Below are positions 11,826 through 22,160 of a stretch of 64,000 nt of DNA, one piece after another. A program made the translations under genes and the position numbers. This DNA comes from Dalbergia cochinchinensis (Eukaryota; Streptophyta; Magnoliopsida; Fabales; Fabaceae): contig CM062376.1 in the NCBI GenBank assembly GCA_031216125.1, positions 59,936,719 through 60,000,718 on the forward strand. The letters are read 5' to 3'. The notes under the pieces were generated by a model. The model was not told the DNA's origin, made no database searches, and saw only the letters and a list, made by a program, of their open reading frames with translations. Within the stretch, counting starts at the first letter, position 1. Each line of letters opens with the position of its first letter.

Positions 11826-13020
11826 GAAAAACAAAGTGATAGGTGAGAGAATGGAAAGCATGGCTGATGGTAAGAAAGAGAAAATATCTCTTTGATGGTG
11901 TCATACAAGCATGGTTTGAAGCATGGAGCTCATGACACAAGGTATGGCTTCAAGCATGGGTTTTTGAGTGATCTTTCTTTAAATTGTGGATGAAATTAGG
12001 CTTCTAGAAGACCAACATGGCTGGAAGTTTTTCAGCCACAAATAATTGAAGAGAATGATTTATTTTACTTGGTTATTCATTTGGAAAAGCAAGCTTGATT
12101 GAAATTATGACAAGGCATGACAAGTAAGGTGATTTGAGGTGATTTTCCTTTAAGTTTGAAATGAAATAATTCATGAAAATGAGGGATGATTTTTGGTCAG
12201 ATTTGGGCAGCAAGGAGAGAGGAAAAATCTTCCATGTAATTGGGTGTTAATGATAGGATTAAGTGTAGGTTAGTTTAGGTACAAGGTTAGGAGTAATTAA
12301 GCTTAAGTTTAGGTAACTAAGCATGTGTATTAGGAATTTTATGACAAGGTTAGGAGTGCTCTTACATCATTAGAGAATTTAAAACTCATTTGTGAATAAA
12401 CAATGTGTATCACAATCCCATGATTTAAGGAAAGAAAGAGAAAACACTATTTGTGCACTATTTGCACACTATTCATTGATTCCTACACTCAAAGTCCTTG
12501 AATTTAAGATAGGGTTTTAAGTTTATCTAAGCAATTTTAGGTTCTAATCATCCTTATTAAATTATTTTGACCTTAGATTAATTATGGAAATTAATTAACC
12601 TTCGATTAGAGTCTAATATTGCTTAGGTTTCGCTTAACCGTGTGATTAGGTGTAAACATACGAAACTACGGGCAAAACCGTAATTTTGCACTTATTTTGC
12701 CTGGGACCTCCGGGACCAAAACTTAGACCACAGAAAACATAAAAACATCTTTTAAAACCATCTGGAGAGGTTTCGGGTTCATCCGGCACTTGCAAAAGGG
12801 TAAAACGCCACAGGGGCATTTTGGTCATTTCGACCCGAAAACTCGAAAAATGAGATTTTCGATCCCGGAAAGAAACACAAGTCATCCAATCCCCTTCCAA
12901 CATTGAGTTTGCCCTTCAAGTACTGCCGGACCTGGCTTTCCTCGAATTCCGGGCTGATAATGACCTCAGGGGCATTTTGGTCATTTTCACTCTAGCAGAA
13001 AATCGGGGCATTACACTACC

Positions 13021-13227
13021 TATACTAACAAGATGCATCTTCTTTTTGGTAGCCTAAACTGCAAGAACTCCACAGTTAAGCATGCTTGACTTGGAGCAAT
13101 TTTGGGATGGGTGACCTCTTAGGAAGCTTTCCTAGGAACCGTGCAAGTAAGGACAAAGCATGCTAAAAAGACTCGTGTTGGTTTGTGGGGACAGTTATCA
13201 ATCCATAAAGCAGCAGGGGATGTTACA
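13021..13227 (+). repeat. Cassandra 5' LTR, right half, with 5S rRNA-like segment
   Basis: Continues the 5' LTR after the nested solo LTR and ends GATGTTACA. Bases 13031-13135 resemble plant 5S rRNA: AACTCCACAGTTAAGC followed by GCTTG (A-box region), then GGATGGGTGACCTC (intermediate element and C box). These are the internal RNA polymerase III control regions of 5S genes. In Cassandra they lie in the LTR and travel with the element. Confidence 0.88.
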
Positions 13228-13299
13228 AATGGTATCAGAGCCTGCACCTCTCCCAGTACAATGTGGTTCGAGGACGAACCAAGTGGAAGCTAGTGGGCA
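13228..13299 (+). other. Cassandra internal domain with PBS and PPT
   Basis: Only 72 bp. TGGTATCAGAGCC at 13230-13242 is the initiator tRNA-Met primer site. The purine-rich GGAAGCTAGTGGGCA just before the 3' LTR at 13300 is the candidate polypurine tract. There is no coding capacity. Confidence 0.88.
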
Positions 13300-13706
13300 T
13301 GTAATGCCCGGGGATTGCCAAGTCAGGGAGTGATCGCCAGTGTAAGGAGGCACGGACAAGGAGGGGCTCCTGGTAGACTTCAAAAGCAGAGGAGTACATG
13401 AATGAACCGATTACATACCTAAATGAGAGGGATCCTGAGACTGTATAGGTATGGGACTATACAGTTAAAGAGGGCTTATATGAATTGATTTGTACTACCT
13501 ATACCAACAAGATGCATCTTCTTTTCGGTAGCTCATCACGAAAGATTTCCATAGTTAAGCGTGCTTGACTTGGAGCAATTTTGGGATAGGTGACCTCCTG
13601 GGAAGTTTTCTCAGGAAGCATGTGAGTGAGGACAAAGCACGCTGGAAAGACCCATGTTGGTTTGTGGGGATAGTCGTCAATCCATAATACATGAGGGGAT
13701 GTTACA
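13300..13706 (+). repeat. Cassandra 3' LTR with 5S rRNA-like segment
   Basis: 407 bp, TGTAATG to TTACA. The 5S-like part spans roughly 13511-13614 and includes AGTTAAGCGTGCTTG (A box) and GGTGACCTCCTGGGAAG (C box), nearly exact to plant 5S rRNA, while the 5' third of the gene (GATGCATCTTC...) is diverged. It is not a functional 5S gene: the first part is poorly conserved and the segment is embedded in an LTR. Confidence 0.9.
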
Positions 13707-13782
13707 CAACTAGAGCTGCAGCACTTAACAGAAGTTACAAGAGTTCTAGACTTTACTCCTCCACTGCCATTGCCACAGAAGA

Positions 13783-14540
13783 TGCAACCTAGGAAATTCA
13801 CTACAGCAGATTTGGATCCAGACACACTAGAAACCTTCTAAAAAGTGGAAGTGAACATACTGCTATTGGATGTAATCAAGAAAATTCCTAAATATGCAAA
13901 TTTTTTGAAAGATCTTTGCATCAATAAGAAGAAGATCAAGGGCAGTGGGGAAGACAAGGTGACCATAGGGGCAAGTGCTTCCTCCATCATCAAGCCAAGT
14001 AACCTGCCAATCAAGTGCAAGGACCCAAGCACATTCTATGTTCCTTGTACTATTGGTGAAGGCCCTAGCTAACCTTGAAGCTGGCATTAATGTTATGCCT
14101 AAGTCTCTCTACCAGTCCCTAAACTTTGGAGAGCTCAAGCCAACTGGGTTACAAATTTAACAGGCTAACCGCAACATCACAAGTCTAAAGGGAGTATTGG
14201 AAGATGTTCTTATACAAGTAAATGATTAATATTCTTTGCTGATTTTTATGTGCCTAAGATGGAGAATGACACCAATGCCAGCCAGCATACATTGATTTTT
14301 GGTAGACTATTTTTGAAAACTGCTAGAACCATGGTTGATGTTTATATTGGCACATTATCCATGGAGTGTGGGGACATGAAAGTTCAATTTAACTTATCTG
14401 ATGCTATGAAACATCCCCATGAGGAACACTCCATTTTTGGCATTGATGTCATTAACTATTTAGTCAATGATGCTTGTGGTAATTTCCCTTATAATGATCC
14501 AGACTCCCTTCTCTACTTTTTTTTCTTCCATGGGATATGA
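13783..14540 (+). pseudogene. Athila-type retropepsin pseudogene, copy 2
   Basis: Same protease as 2382-3155. The segments LLDVIKKIPKYANFLKDLC, LPIKCKDPSTFYVPCTI, GINVMPKSLYQSLNFGELK and GRLFLKTARTMVDVYIGTL are recognisable in several frames. The active-site Asp is replaced by Asn (ANLEAGIN where the family has DLGASIN), so the enzyme would be dead even without the frameshifts. A frameshift near 14060 breaks the middle, and a one-base loss near 14230 shifts the second half. Confidence 0.8.
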
Positions 14541-14627
14541 TACACCTGTTGTTTTAGAATGTCCCAAGTTTTCAGATACAGGTGTACCACCTAGGCAACA
14601 GTCATCAGTTTGTCAGGTGTTCCATGA

Positions 14628-14859
14628 CTAACCCATGTTGGATAAGGAGCCCTATGAGGGGCAATGGATCTTGCTGCACGAGCCTCGGGCAAAACTAACG
14701 GTTGGAAGGCAAAAATCTAGGTGGAAGGGATCATTCTTTGTCACCTGTGTTCACCCTGATGATGCAATTCAGTTGGAAAATTCTAAGATGATTCAGGGTA
14801 ATATTAAGGGGCATTGGCAAATACGCTTCCATGAGACACCCATAGGTCTAAGGGCTTAA
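14628..14859 (+). pseudogene. Integrase C-terminal tail remnant, copy 2
   Basis: An open stretch reading LDKEPYEGQWILLHEPRAKL then VGRQKSRWKGSFFVTCVHPDDAIQLEN, better preserved than copy 1. It has the KSRWxGxFxVxxVxPxxAIxLxN pattern of Athila integrase tails. As in copy 1, no catalytic core precedes it. Confidence 0.75.
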
Positions 14860-16290
14860 GCAGACTATCTGTGGGTTGAAGTTGCTCACCCTCTGTGAGG
14901 GTCGTAAGCGTCCAACTGAGGGACTTTAAAGCAAAGTGCTGTGTAGGAGACAATCCACCGTGAGGTTTTTCTTTACCTTTCCTTTTTATTTTTCTACATA
15001 TATTTTTTTTCATTTTTAGTTTTAATTCTTGGATCATATTTATTTTCATTTGCATTTTACACTATCTCTTTTGGCACCTTAGAGGTTACCTAGTTAGGCT
15101 CACACTACATACACTTATTGACTTGCTTGGCATTGACTTTATCTTGTGTTGCATGCTTGGTAGATTCATTGTATTGTTTGGATTAAGTACATGCATTTTT
15201 ACCTATGAGATTTCAAGCCCCTTTTGATTGGATTGTCATGTGCCATGATTATTTGTTCATGTGTGTTTCCCTTTTTGGATTTGTATTCTATAACTTGTTT
15301 AGGGTCTTGCTTGAAAATATGTTTCCATGTGCATGCTTGAATATGATCAAGGAATTTTTCTTGTTTTTAGCCATTTGCCCATATAGCTAACCTTTACATG
15401 TTACCATTGTTTAGCCCATTTGAGCCTTATTGCCCATTCTTTTGTTTTAGCACATCCTTAGCCAAAAGTGAAAAACCATGAAAATTCCTAACCTTTTAGG
15501 CTTAGGAGAGCATTTGTGCATTTCTTATACATGCTTGAGCATAAGTGTAGAGGAAAGCATGAGGACGTGCTTCAATTTAAGTATGGGGGAGCAACAATGT
15601 GTACCAAAAATTTAGTAAGTGGCACACCAAAAGAAAAAAGAAGGAAAAATGCAAGGTTGAAAAAAAAAATTCTGAAAAAAGTTTGATTGAAGGTGTGCCA
15701 CATAGTAAAAGAAAGGTTTGTAATTGTGTTAAGTTGGACAAAGTGTATTCTTAGGCACTTGTGCTCTTAGTGTATACATTTGCTCTCCTTTGACTTGAGG
15801 TTTAACCACATTGGCCTATATTTTTATCCACCTTTGCCCTAGCCCCATTATAACCAAAGGTAAGTCCTCTTGATTCAGTATGCATATGTGTATGACAAAA
15901 TAAAGAATAGACCTATAGCAAGCTTATGATAATGTATTTTCATTTGAGGTGATTGAATGTGCATCATAACTCAAAACACTTGAGTGAATAAGGGCCAAAC
16001 ATTGACTGTGGGAGGATTTTTGTTCTTGATTCATGCATCATATATGGATTCTACCTTCTGTGCTATGCTGTTGATCATGCCTTGTTTGTTGTAATTCTCT
16101 TGATTGTTGGTGTGAAAGCTTACTGTTGTACCTTTAGGTTCATTAGATTGGTGTATTGTCATTTAATTTCATGCATCATGCATTTTAGGTTAGCTGTCTA
16201 GTGTAGTCCTTGTTTACTGCTTCTCATCCATGCCTTGTTTTGATCATAAATTCATATGAGGACATGTGAAAGCTTAAGTGTGGGAAAGTT
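14860..16290 (+). other. Non-coding 3' internal region, copy 2
   Basis: About 1.4 kb of AT-rich sequence collinear with 3483-4903. It carries the GTGCTGTGTAGGAGACAATCC motif near 14936, GTATGGGGGAGCA near 15582 and the LTR-proximal purine tract. The open frames inside are short and unsupported. Confidence 0.6.
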
Positions 16291-16882
16291 TGATAAGAGG
16301 CATTTATGCCTCTTTTCTTGATACTAAACCTTAGCTTTTTGCATGAGTTTTATTAAGTTATTGGAAGAATTAGTTAGGATTTTGGTTTATTCCTCGTTGT
16401 GTGATTTTGATAGAATTAATGACTTTTGCATTGATTTTGGGATAATTATTGGATTAGAGCTTGTTACATTTAACCTGTCTCTTTGGGTATGGTTTTTTCA
16501 TACATGAGTTTTGGACCAGGTGCAAAATACCAAGAACAAGGTTGGAAACTGTTGGGAAGAATTTGAGAACAAAATAGAAGAGTTCTTGAGTTCATTTGAG
16601 CACGATTGCAAAAAGTATTGTAATGGAAAATCTGTATCTCTTTCTACAAGGATCGGATTGAGATAAATAAAGATATTTTGAAAAGCTCAAGAAGTCCTCT
16701 ACAACTTTTCTGTTCAGCTCAAAACCCATTTCTAAGAGCATCTTTGTGAAAATTCAGTTGCAAGATTAAAGGTTGCTAATGTTCTGTTACTGTCCAACTT
16801 GACTTCCAGTTAGTATTTTTGTAATATCTAGAGCTACAGATGTCCGATTGAGGTGATTTGTATGGCATTGGAAAGCTTATTC
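16291..16882 (+). repeat. Third Athila-like LTR, 5' part
   Basis: Starts TGATAAGAGGCATTTATGCC at 16291 and aligns with 4904 onward until about 16850. It is cut by the TGTAAC-beginning LTR at 16883. The remaining about 1 kb does not reappear in the window. Confidence 0.8.
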
Positions 16883-18423
16883 TGTAACACCCTAAAAATT
16901 ATTTAAAAATTAATTTAGGCTTTACTAATCATAATTTAAAAAATTTGATAGTTTTTACAATGATGAGGACGGTCTAAGGGGTTTGTAAAAAAAAGTGAAT
17001 AGTATTTTGCGGGCCGCACGAGCCCTTCGGGACAGCCGAAACCATAGAATTTGGAGCCGAAAATTCCTGAAACTAAGAAATTATAAAATTATGTTTAGAA
17101 ATAGGTAGAAATAAAGATTTTATTCCTGAAATTAATTTTCGGGCAATGTTTGATTACTCGAGTATAGTATTTTACCCGTTCGGTAAGATTTCAGTGTGCA
17201 ATTTTTAACTTCAAAAGATAATTTAATCTCTACAAAAGGGTAATGTATATCCCTTTTGACTTAGTGAATGGCTAAGATTTAATCTTTCTTTACAAGATTA
17301 AATCATAGCCATCCATTTATTTTTCTTTCCCTTAAAGAATTATACATTTATATTATGTAGCATCCATGCTTTAAATATAAGATAAATATAACACAACTAA
17401 CCTTATCTCTTTATCAACCATTCTCGGCCAGCATCTGAAACTGCAGAGAACTCCATTTTTTCTCTTCAGAAAAACCTTGAAACCTTGTTTCCAACCTCAA
17501 ATTCCTAAAGCCTAGACTTGTTGAATCCATAAGTTTCCTTCACTAAACTTGTTCTATACATCAAAACCTACAAATCTAACCGATTGAAATTTCAATTCTC
17601 CATCAATCCTTACCTTGACATATCACTTCCTCACTTCCTAAGGAAGGTTTTGATGTTGATTTGAGGTTTTACTAGGATTTTTATTTCAAATTTTCTGGGT
17701 TTATTTGCTGTGGTTAAAGATTATGCATTTTTGGTTCTAAGTTGAGTATAAGTGGTCTCTGACCACTAAAATTGTTGAATTTTGTTATCATCTTTAGAGA
17801 ACTCTGTTTACTCCGAAATTTTTAGAGTACCTTGGGGACATATTGAAGTTTCCTTGAGAATTTTTATAGCCTTGGATTTGATAGTTTGAAATGCATAATA
17901 ATTTGTGTTATGGATATGTGAAATCTAACATTGTGCTAAAAAAGAATTGATGGTTTGAATTGATGAAATAATGACATTGGGTTCAAGTATGACATATATG
18001 AATGCATGCTAGTGACTTTAAGGAATGGTTTGAGGCATGATTGGAATCATACTGTGAATGAATGCATATATGTGCCTCCTATATGCATTTGAAAAAGAAA
18101 AGTGAATGATATGTGTATGTGGCAAAAGAAAATATATGAACTTTAATAGTGCATGTTTTGACATTTGGAGAAAACAAAAACAAGACTTAAGTTGAATGAG
18201 GGGAAGGCAAGAACAGAACTTCCCTAATTTATATGTTCTGATATATGGAGAAAAAAGAAATAAGACTTAGATTGAATTAAGAGGAAGGCAAAAAGAGGAA
18301 CGTCCCCCAAGATATTATGAGTTAGTAGACGTATCGGCTAGGAATAAAATTGTGTATGATTCGAAAATGAAAAAAGAATAAAGTCCGATGATCACCTATA
18401 GGAATGAGCTCAGTCCTGATAAG
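16883..18423 (+). repeat. 5' part of a diverged TGTAAC-type LTR
   Basis: Begins TGTAACACCCTAAAAATT directly inside the Athila-like LTR. The preceding TATTC (16878-16882) would be the target duplication, but the other end is not visible. It lacks the AAAATGACC U3 motif of the other Tekay-like LTRs yet has a GAGCTCA-containing segment near 18400 in the expected order, so I read it as a plus-strand relative. It contains a local imperfect tandem duplication of about 75 bp (18160-18310). It is interrupted at 18424 by the next LTR. Confidence 0.55.
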
Positions 18424-19380
18424 TGTAACGCCCCGATTTTTCTTTCTGAGAGGAAAATGACCAAAATGCCCTTGAGGTCATTTCCTGCCCGAAATTCGAG
18501 GATGGCTGGCCCGGTAGTCCTCGAAGGGTTAACTCAATGTTTGAAGGGGATTAGATGGCCCTTGAGTGGTTTCGGAGGCGAAAATCTCATTCTACAGTTT
18601 TGGGTCAAAATGACCAAAATACCCCTATAGCGTTTTTACGCGGGTAAAGGTGTCGTTGAGCTTGAAACTTTCCCTGAAAGTTTGAAACAATGTTTTCATG
18701 TGTTTAAAAGTGTCTGTTCAAGTCCCGGTGGTCCTGGGCAGTTTTTGTGCAAAATTACAATTTTGCCCTTGGGATAGTGCCGTTTGAGCTTAATGAAGTA
18801 ATTAAGCAAACCTAAGCAATATTAGGCTCTAATCGAAGATTAATTAATTTCCATAATTAATCCAGAGTCAAAATAAGTTCATAAAATTAATTAGGACCTA
18901 AAATTGCTTGGATTAAACCTAAATCTCTTTATAAAACTCAAGATTTCTAGTCTTGGAATCTTAAATAGTGTTTTCTCTCTCTAATTTCCCTAAATCAAGG
19001 AATTGTGTTGGCATTGGATTCCTTGTTAATGCAGTTTGACTCCATTAATTTAGCAAGACCACCTCTTAAACCTAGTCTTACAAGCCTCTAATTAACCATT
19101 ACCTCACTTAAACACTTTCCTATAAATTCCTACTCTTAAACATAATCTAAAACACACCTAAACACACTTCTAAACCACAATTAAATGGAAGAAATCCCTC
19201 CAAAATTCCATCACATGTTTTAAATTTTAAACACTCCTTGAGCCATGCTTTGAGCCATACCTTGAACCATACCTCACCATGCCTCAAGATCACAACATCT
19301 CACCTCATGGACCTCATGGGCTGCTTGTCTTGGCCGAAACCCCTCATCTCCTGTTGCACCTTTCATTTGTTTCATTTCTC

Positions 19381-19388
19381 TATAAATA
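19381..19388 (+). promoter_or_regulatory. TATA box of LTR 18424
   Basis: CTATAAATAGC context, about 960 bp into the LTR. The equivalent octamer is present in all other adequately complete LTRs of the group. Confidence 0.65.
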
Positions 19389-19520
19389 GCACACTTGAGT
19401 GAACTTGAAATACCTTTAGTTCATTTGCTAAGTTTAGAGCACTCAAAGCTTTTCCTTTTTTCTCAAAGATCAAGAGTTCTTCTTCTTCATCTTCTTCATC
19501 CTCTTCAACATCATTTCACT

Positions 19521-19528
19521 TGGTAGGG
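19521..19528 (+). promoter_or_regulatory. Splice-donor-like site of LTR 18424
   Basis: TG|GTAGGG about 140 bp downstream of the TATA box. Equivalent GTAGGG/GTAAGG/GTAGAG sites lie 140-350 bp past the TATA box in the other LTRs (38970, 48185, 34568; minus strand 11475, 27091, 31072, 56761). Conservation of position suggests use; transcripts are needed to show it. Confidence 0.45.
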
Positions 19529-20149
19529 ATTTTGTTTTAAATGTTTTAGCCATTAAAGTTCTTGTTTAAGTTATGTGCTTTATAGTATCTCTTGAATCTT
19601 TTAGAACTTCTTTCTTCCTCTTTGTTTCTTCTTCCATTTTCAACTATGGGCCTTTAGTGAGCTTGGAAATGAGAGCTTGATGATGGGGATTGCATGATGA
19701 TGTTCATCACTTGAGCAACCCCTAAAGCTTGATCTTAGTTCTCGAGGAAAAATTGTTTTTAGTTTCTTTCTTTTTATCTTGGAAACTTTACTTTGATGTT
19801 GTTCTAAAATAAGTGTATGAACTTGATGATGAGGACACATGATCTTGGTGTTAATACATTATCAAGATCATGGTCTCTAGAGTTTTAGAATGGTTCTTTT
19901 CTTGTTCATGGCTTCAGCCTCATTTTCCTTTTTCTTTCTCCAAAAGTTCGGCCATCATTGATGGTTCAACATGGAAGCTTGATGATGAGAGTTTCTAGAT
20001 GATGACCATGTGTTCATTACAATGAGACCTCTAAAGCTTGAGTTTTAATAAAAATGTTATTTATGATTTTGCTTCAAGGAATGATATTTTGTTTACTTTA
20101 GCTTATTGTGATAAACTTGGGTTAAGGTTTAAGTTCCTTTAAAGTCTTG

Positions 20150-20620
20150 TAAGAGCTCTAGTAAAGATATAAAAATGAACTTGCATATTTATATTTCTAG
20201 CACCTCATATTTATATTTCAAGCCCTTGCATCTCATATTTACTTTCCTATGTCATCACTAAACTCTAAAGATTAAAGAAAAGGACTTGCATTATCATGTT
20301 TAAGTTTCAAGCCTTGCATTGCACGTTTATGTTTCAAGTCATCACTTAAAGAACTTAAAGATTTAAAACGAGAGCTTGCATATCACCTAATTAATCTCGA
20401 AGCCTTTCTATTTTGGCCTTAAAGTTGATTGTTGCTGGGCCTAGAGCACTAAAATAAAGAATTGAACTTGCATATTTACTTTGTGTCTTGCATATTTAAT
20501 TTCAAGTTCTTGCATTCCATATTTACTTTAAAGCTCTCACTTTACTTTATAATGAAGAATAAAATGGAATGCATAGCACATTTATATTTTGTCATCACTT
20601 AAAAAACCTAGAGCTCAAAG
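20150..20620 (+). repeat. Degenerate short-repeat array in LTR leader
   Basis: Repeats of a loose unit containing CTTGCAT, CAT(G/A)TTTA and TTCAAGTCATCACT, about 40-80 bp apart. The same kind of array occurs at the corresponding place in the other LTRs (10790-11040, 26200-26560, 29750-30160, 35010-35330, 39360-40080, 48590-49290, 55740-56220). There is no coding content. Confidence 0.6.
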
Positions 20621-21780
20621 ATTTGCCTTCATTATCTCAAGTTAAAGTTTGATTATGGAAACATCCCCAAGGATGTAAATTCGGCCATGTGATGTTGATA
20701 AACTCAAAATGAGTTTCATCTAGTTGCAAGGGCCAACAATCTTTGTTCAAAAGTTTTCCTGTGTTTTTAAGAGTTCTATAAGGTCATGATTAACAAGATT
20801 TGTGAATTAAACCCCTTCCAAGAGTATTTTAAAATAGTTGCTACCCCATGATTACTCTTAGCCTCTTTTACAAGATAAAATGTTTTGCAAAAGGGTTTTC
20901 GAAGTCCTAAGATGATTCAAGGAGAAACTGGTAACTCATGCTTGTTAGAAATGAAATTTTATGCAAGATATGTATATGCATGAATTCGGTTCTGCCATGA
21001 TATTTTGCTGCTGTATGATGATGTTTTGACATGTTAGAATGTGTGAAATTTATATGTGTTGAGGTAGGAACCTTTCTATGCATGTTAGGAAAGAAACTAG
21101 TTTAACAGAAAAATCGTAAAGTCAAGTTTTAGCATAGTCTTGACCCATCTATTTTTGGTTTCTGGCCAAACTATTTTAGTGTGATAATAATCAGATTAGG
21201 ATTGTTTAATTATGAAAAACTTGGTAACATTTGATGTAGAATTGAATTTTAGCACCTATAGAGAAACTAGCAACTAGAGAACCGTAAAAATGCAATTCTA
21301 GAACTCTTAGAACATTTAATTTTCTGATTCTGTACAGCACCCTTATAATGTAGTAAATATGATTTATAAATAGTTCAAAGACTTAGGAATACCTCATAAT
21401 TGGTTTAGATTTAATTTATAGCACCTTAGACGAAGACGGAACCGAGAAAGGGTCTAGAACGTAAGTTCTAGAACCCCGTAACCATAAAGATGTGATTCTG
21501 CCCTTAGAGTATGATGCTGGCCAGATTTATTAATGAACATAAATGTTAGTAAGAATTATTAGTTGTGAATCATTAGGTGCATAAGAGGTTAATAGAGAAC
21601 GATAGAATAGCTACATCTCAAGTTTAAGGCCGGTAAGGGTCAAAGCATAAGATACCGTAAGCTCAAGAATATAATGAGTTTTCATGTTATACGAGGATGT
21701 ATGTTTTATTTGAGAATGATCATGTCAACATATGAAATTATGATTGAGGGTACATGTTCTATTGTTTACGTGGCATAAAG

Positions 21781-22160
21781 CAAATTTGGAGGAAATTTGG
21801 CGTGCTACTGTTATGCTGCCAAATTTCTGACAAATTTGGGGACTTAGAAACGTTTTGAAAAAACCTATGAGATTTTCTTTAAAAGAGATGAGGTACTAAG
21901 ATGTGTTCTTGGATGACACCGGTTCGGCCGAGCACCTCCAAGAACTCATGTGACATCGGTACCAAGATGTATTCTTGGGTGACACCGGTTCGGCCGAGCA
22001 CCCCCAAGAAAATGCCCCCTAAGCCCATACTAGAGAGTCGAGATTTATTTATGATATGCTTATCGGTAAGGGATAAGTAAGAGCTAGTGATGACTAGTTA
22101 GGTATGAACTCATAACCTAGAGATATGACACGTTCTAGGTGACACCGGTTCGGCCGAGCA
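21781..22160 (+). other. Hairpin domain of LTR 18424 (TTCGG-loop type)
   Basis: A long hairpin at 21781-21838 has arms CAAATTTG...GAAATTTGGC and GCCAAATTTC...CAAATTTG. Two loop-conserved hairpins follow at 21905-21945 (GTTCTTGGA/TCCAAGAAC) and 21972-22010 (TTCTTGGG/CCCAAGAA). A third begins CGTTCTAGG near 22133; its other arm, CCTAGAACG, is found after the nested insertion at 32266-32274. The loop core in each is GACACCGGTTCGGCCGAGCA. Confidence 0.75.

Larger units (their letters stand above)
8436..13015 (-). mobile_element. Solo Tekay-like LTR inside the Cassandra LTR
   Basis: 4580 bp, flanked by CTACC at 8431-8435 and 13016-13020. On the plus strand it begins TGTAACACCC and ends GGCATTACA; its sense strand is minus. 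Read in sense it has the U3 motif near 12960, a TATA box at 11818-11825, a donor-like site at 11474-11475, hairpins at 9361-9737 and the remnant of the LTR ORF at 8837-8983. No internal sequence is attached, so LTR-LTR recombination removed the rest. Its closest relative here is the plus-strand solo LTR 33029-37801, which matches along most of its length. Confidence 0.9.
8236..13706 (+). mobile_element. Cassandra terminal-repeat retrotransposon in miniature, interrupted by a solo LTR
   Basis: Exact 5-bp target duplication CAACT at 8231-8235 and 13707-13711. The element consists of a 5' LTR (8236-8435 plus 13021-13227), a 72-bp internal (13228-13299) and a 3' LTR (13300-13706). Both LTRs come to 407 bp once the nested insertion and its duplication are removed. 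They begin TGTAATGCCCGGGG, end GATGTTACA, and carry a 5S rRNA-like segment, the defining mark of Cassandra. It codes for no protein and would have relied on other elements' enzymes. At 886 bp it is near the upper end of the published size range as I recall it. Confidence 0.92.
13712..16290 (+). mobile_element. Internal region of Athila-like element copy 2, right part
   Basis: Resumes copy 2 after the Cassandra insertion, with the end of the gag-protease linker, the protease, the integrase tail, non-coding 3' sequence and a purine tract (AAGTGTGGGAAAG at 16277-16289) directly before the LTR. It parallels 2310-4903 of copy 1 throughout. Confidence 0.85.
18424..22160 (+). repeat. Plus-strand Tekay-like LTR, segment 1
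   Basis: Starts TGTAACGCCCCG. In order it has the U3 inverted repeat (18450-18495), a TATA box at 19381-19388, a donor-like site at 19523, the degenerate repeat array (20160-20600) and the hairpin domain (from 21781). It ends at the GAGCA duplication caused by the solo LTR at 22161. It continues at 32264-33028 and 51509-51537, and the junctions keep both a hairpin stem and the LTR ORF frame continuous. The preceding ATAAG (18419-18423) is its probable target duplication. Confidence 0.85.

Noticed and set aside
13504..13620. A genuine 5S rRNA gene
   Set aside because: The A and C boxes match 5S rRNA, but the first third is diverged, the segment is repeated in two LTRs of one element with a primer site between them, and no 5S spacer array surrounds it. 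It is Cassandra.
16883..18423. A DNA transposon or host intron-containing gene fragment
   Set aside because: The TGTAACACCC start, position within another LTR and a GAGCTCA-bearing segment in the expected order favour an LTR; no terminal inverted repeats or exon-like frames are seen.
20150..20620. CRISPR-like or satellite array
   Set aside because: Units are irregular in length and sequence with no constant repeat and unique spacer pattern, and the setting is a plant LTR.
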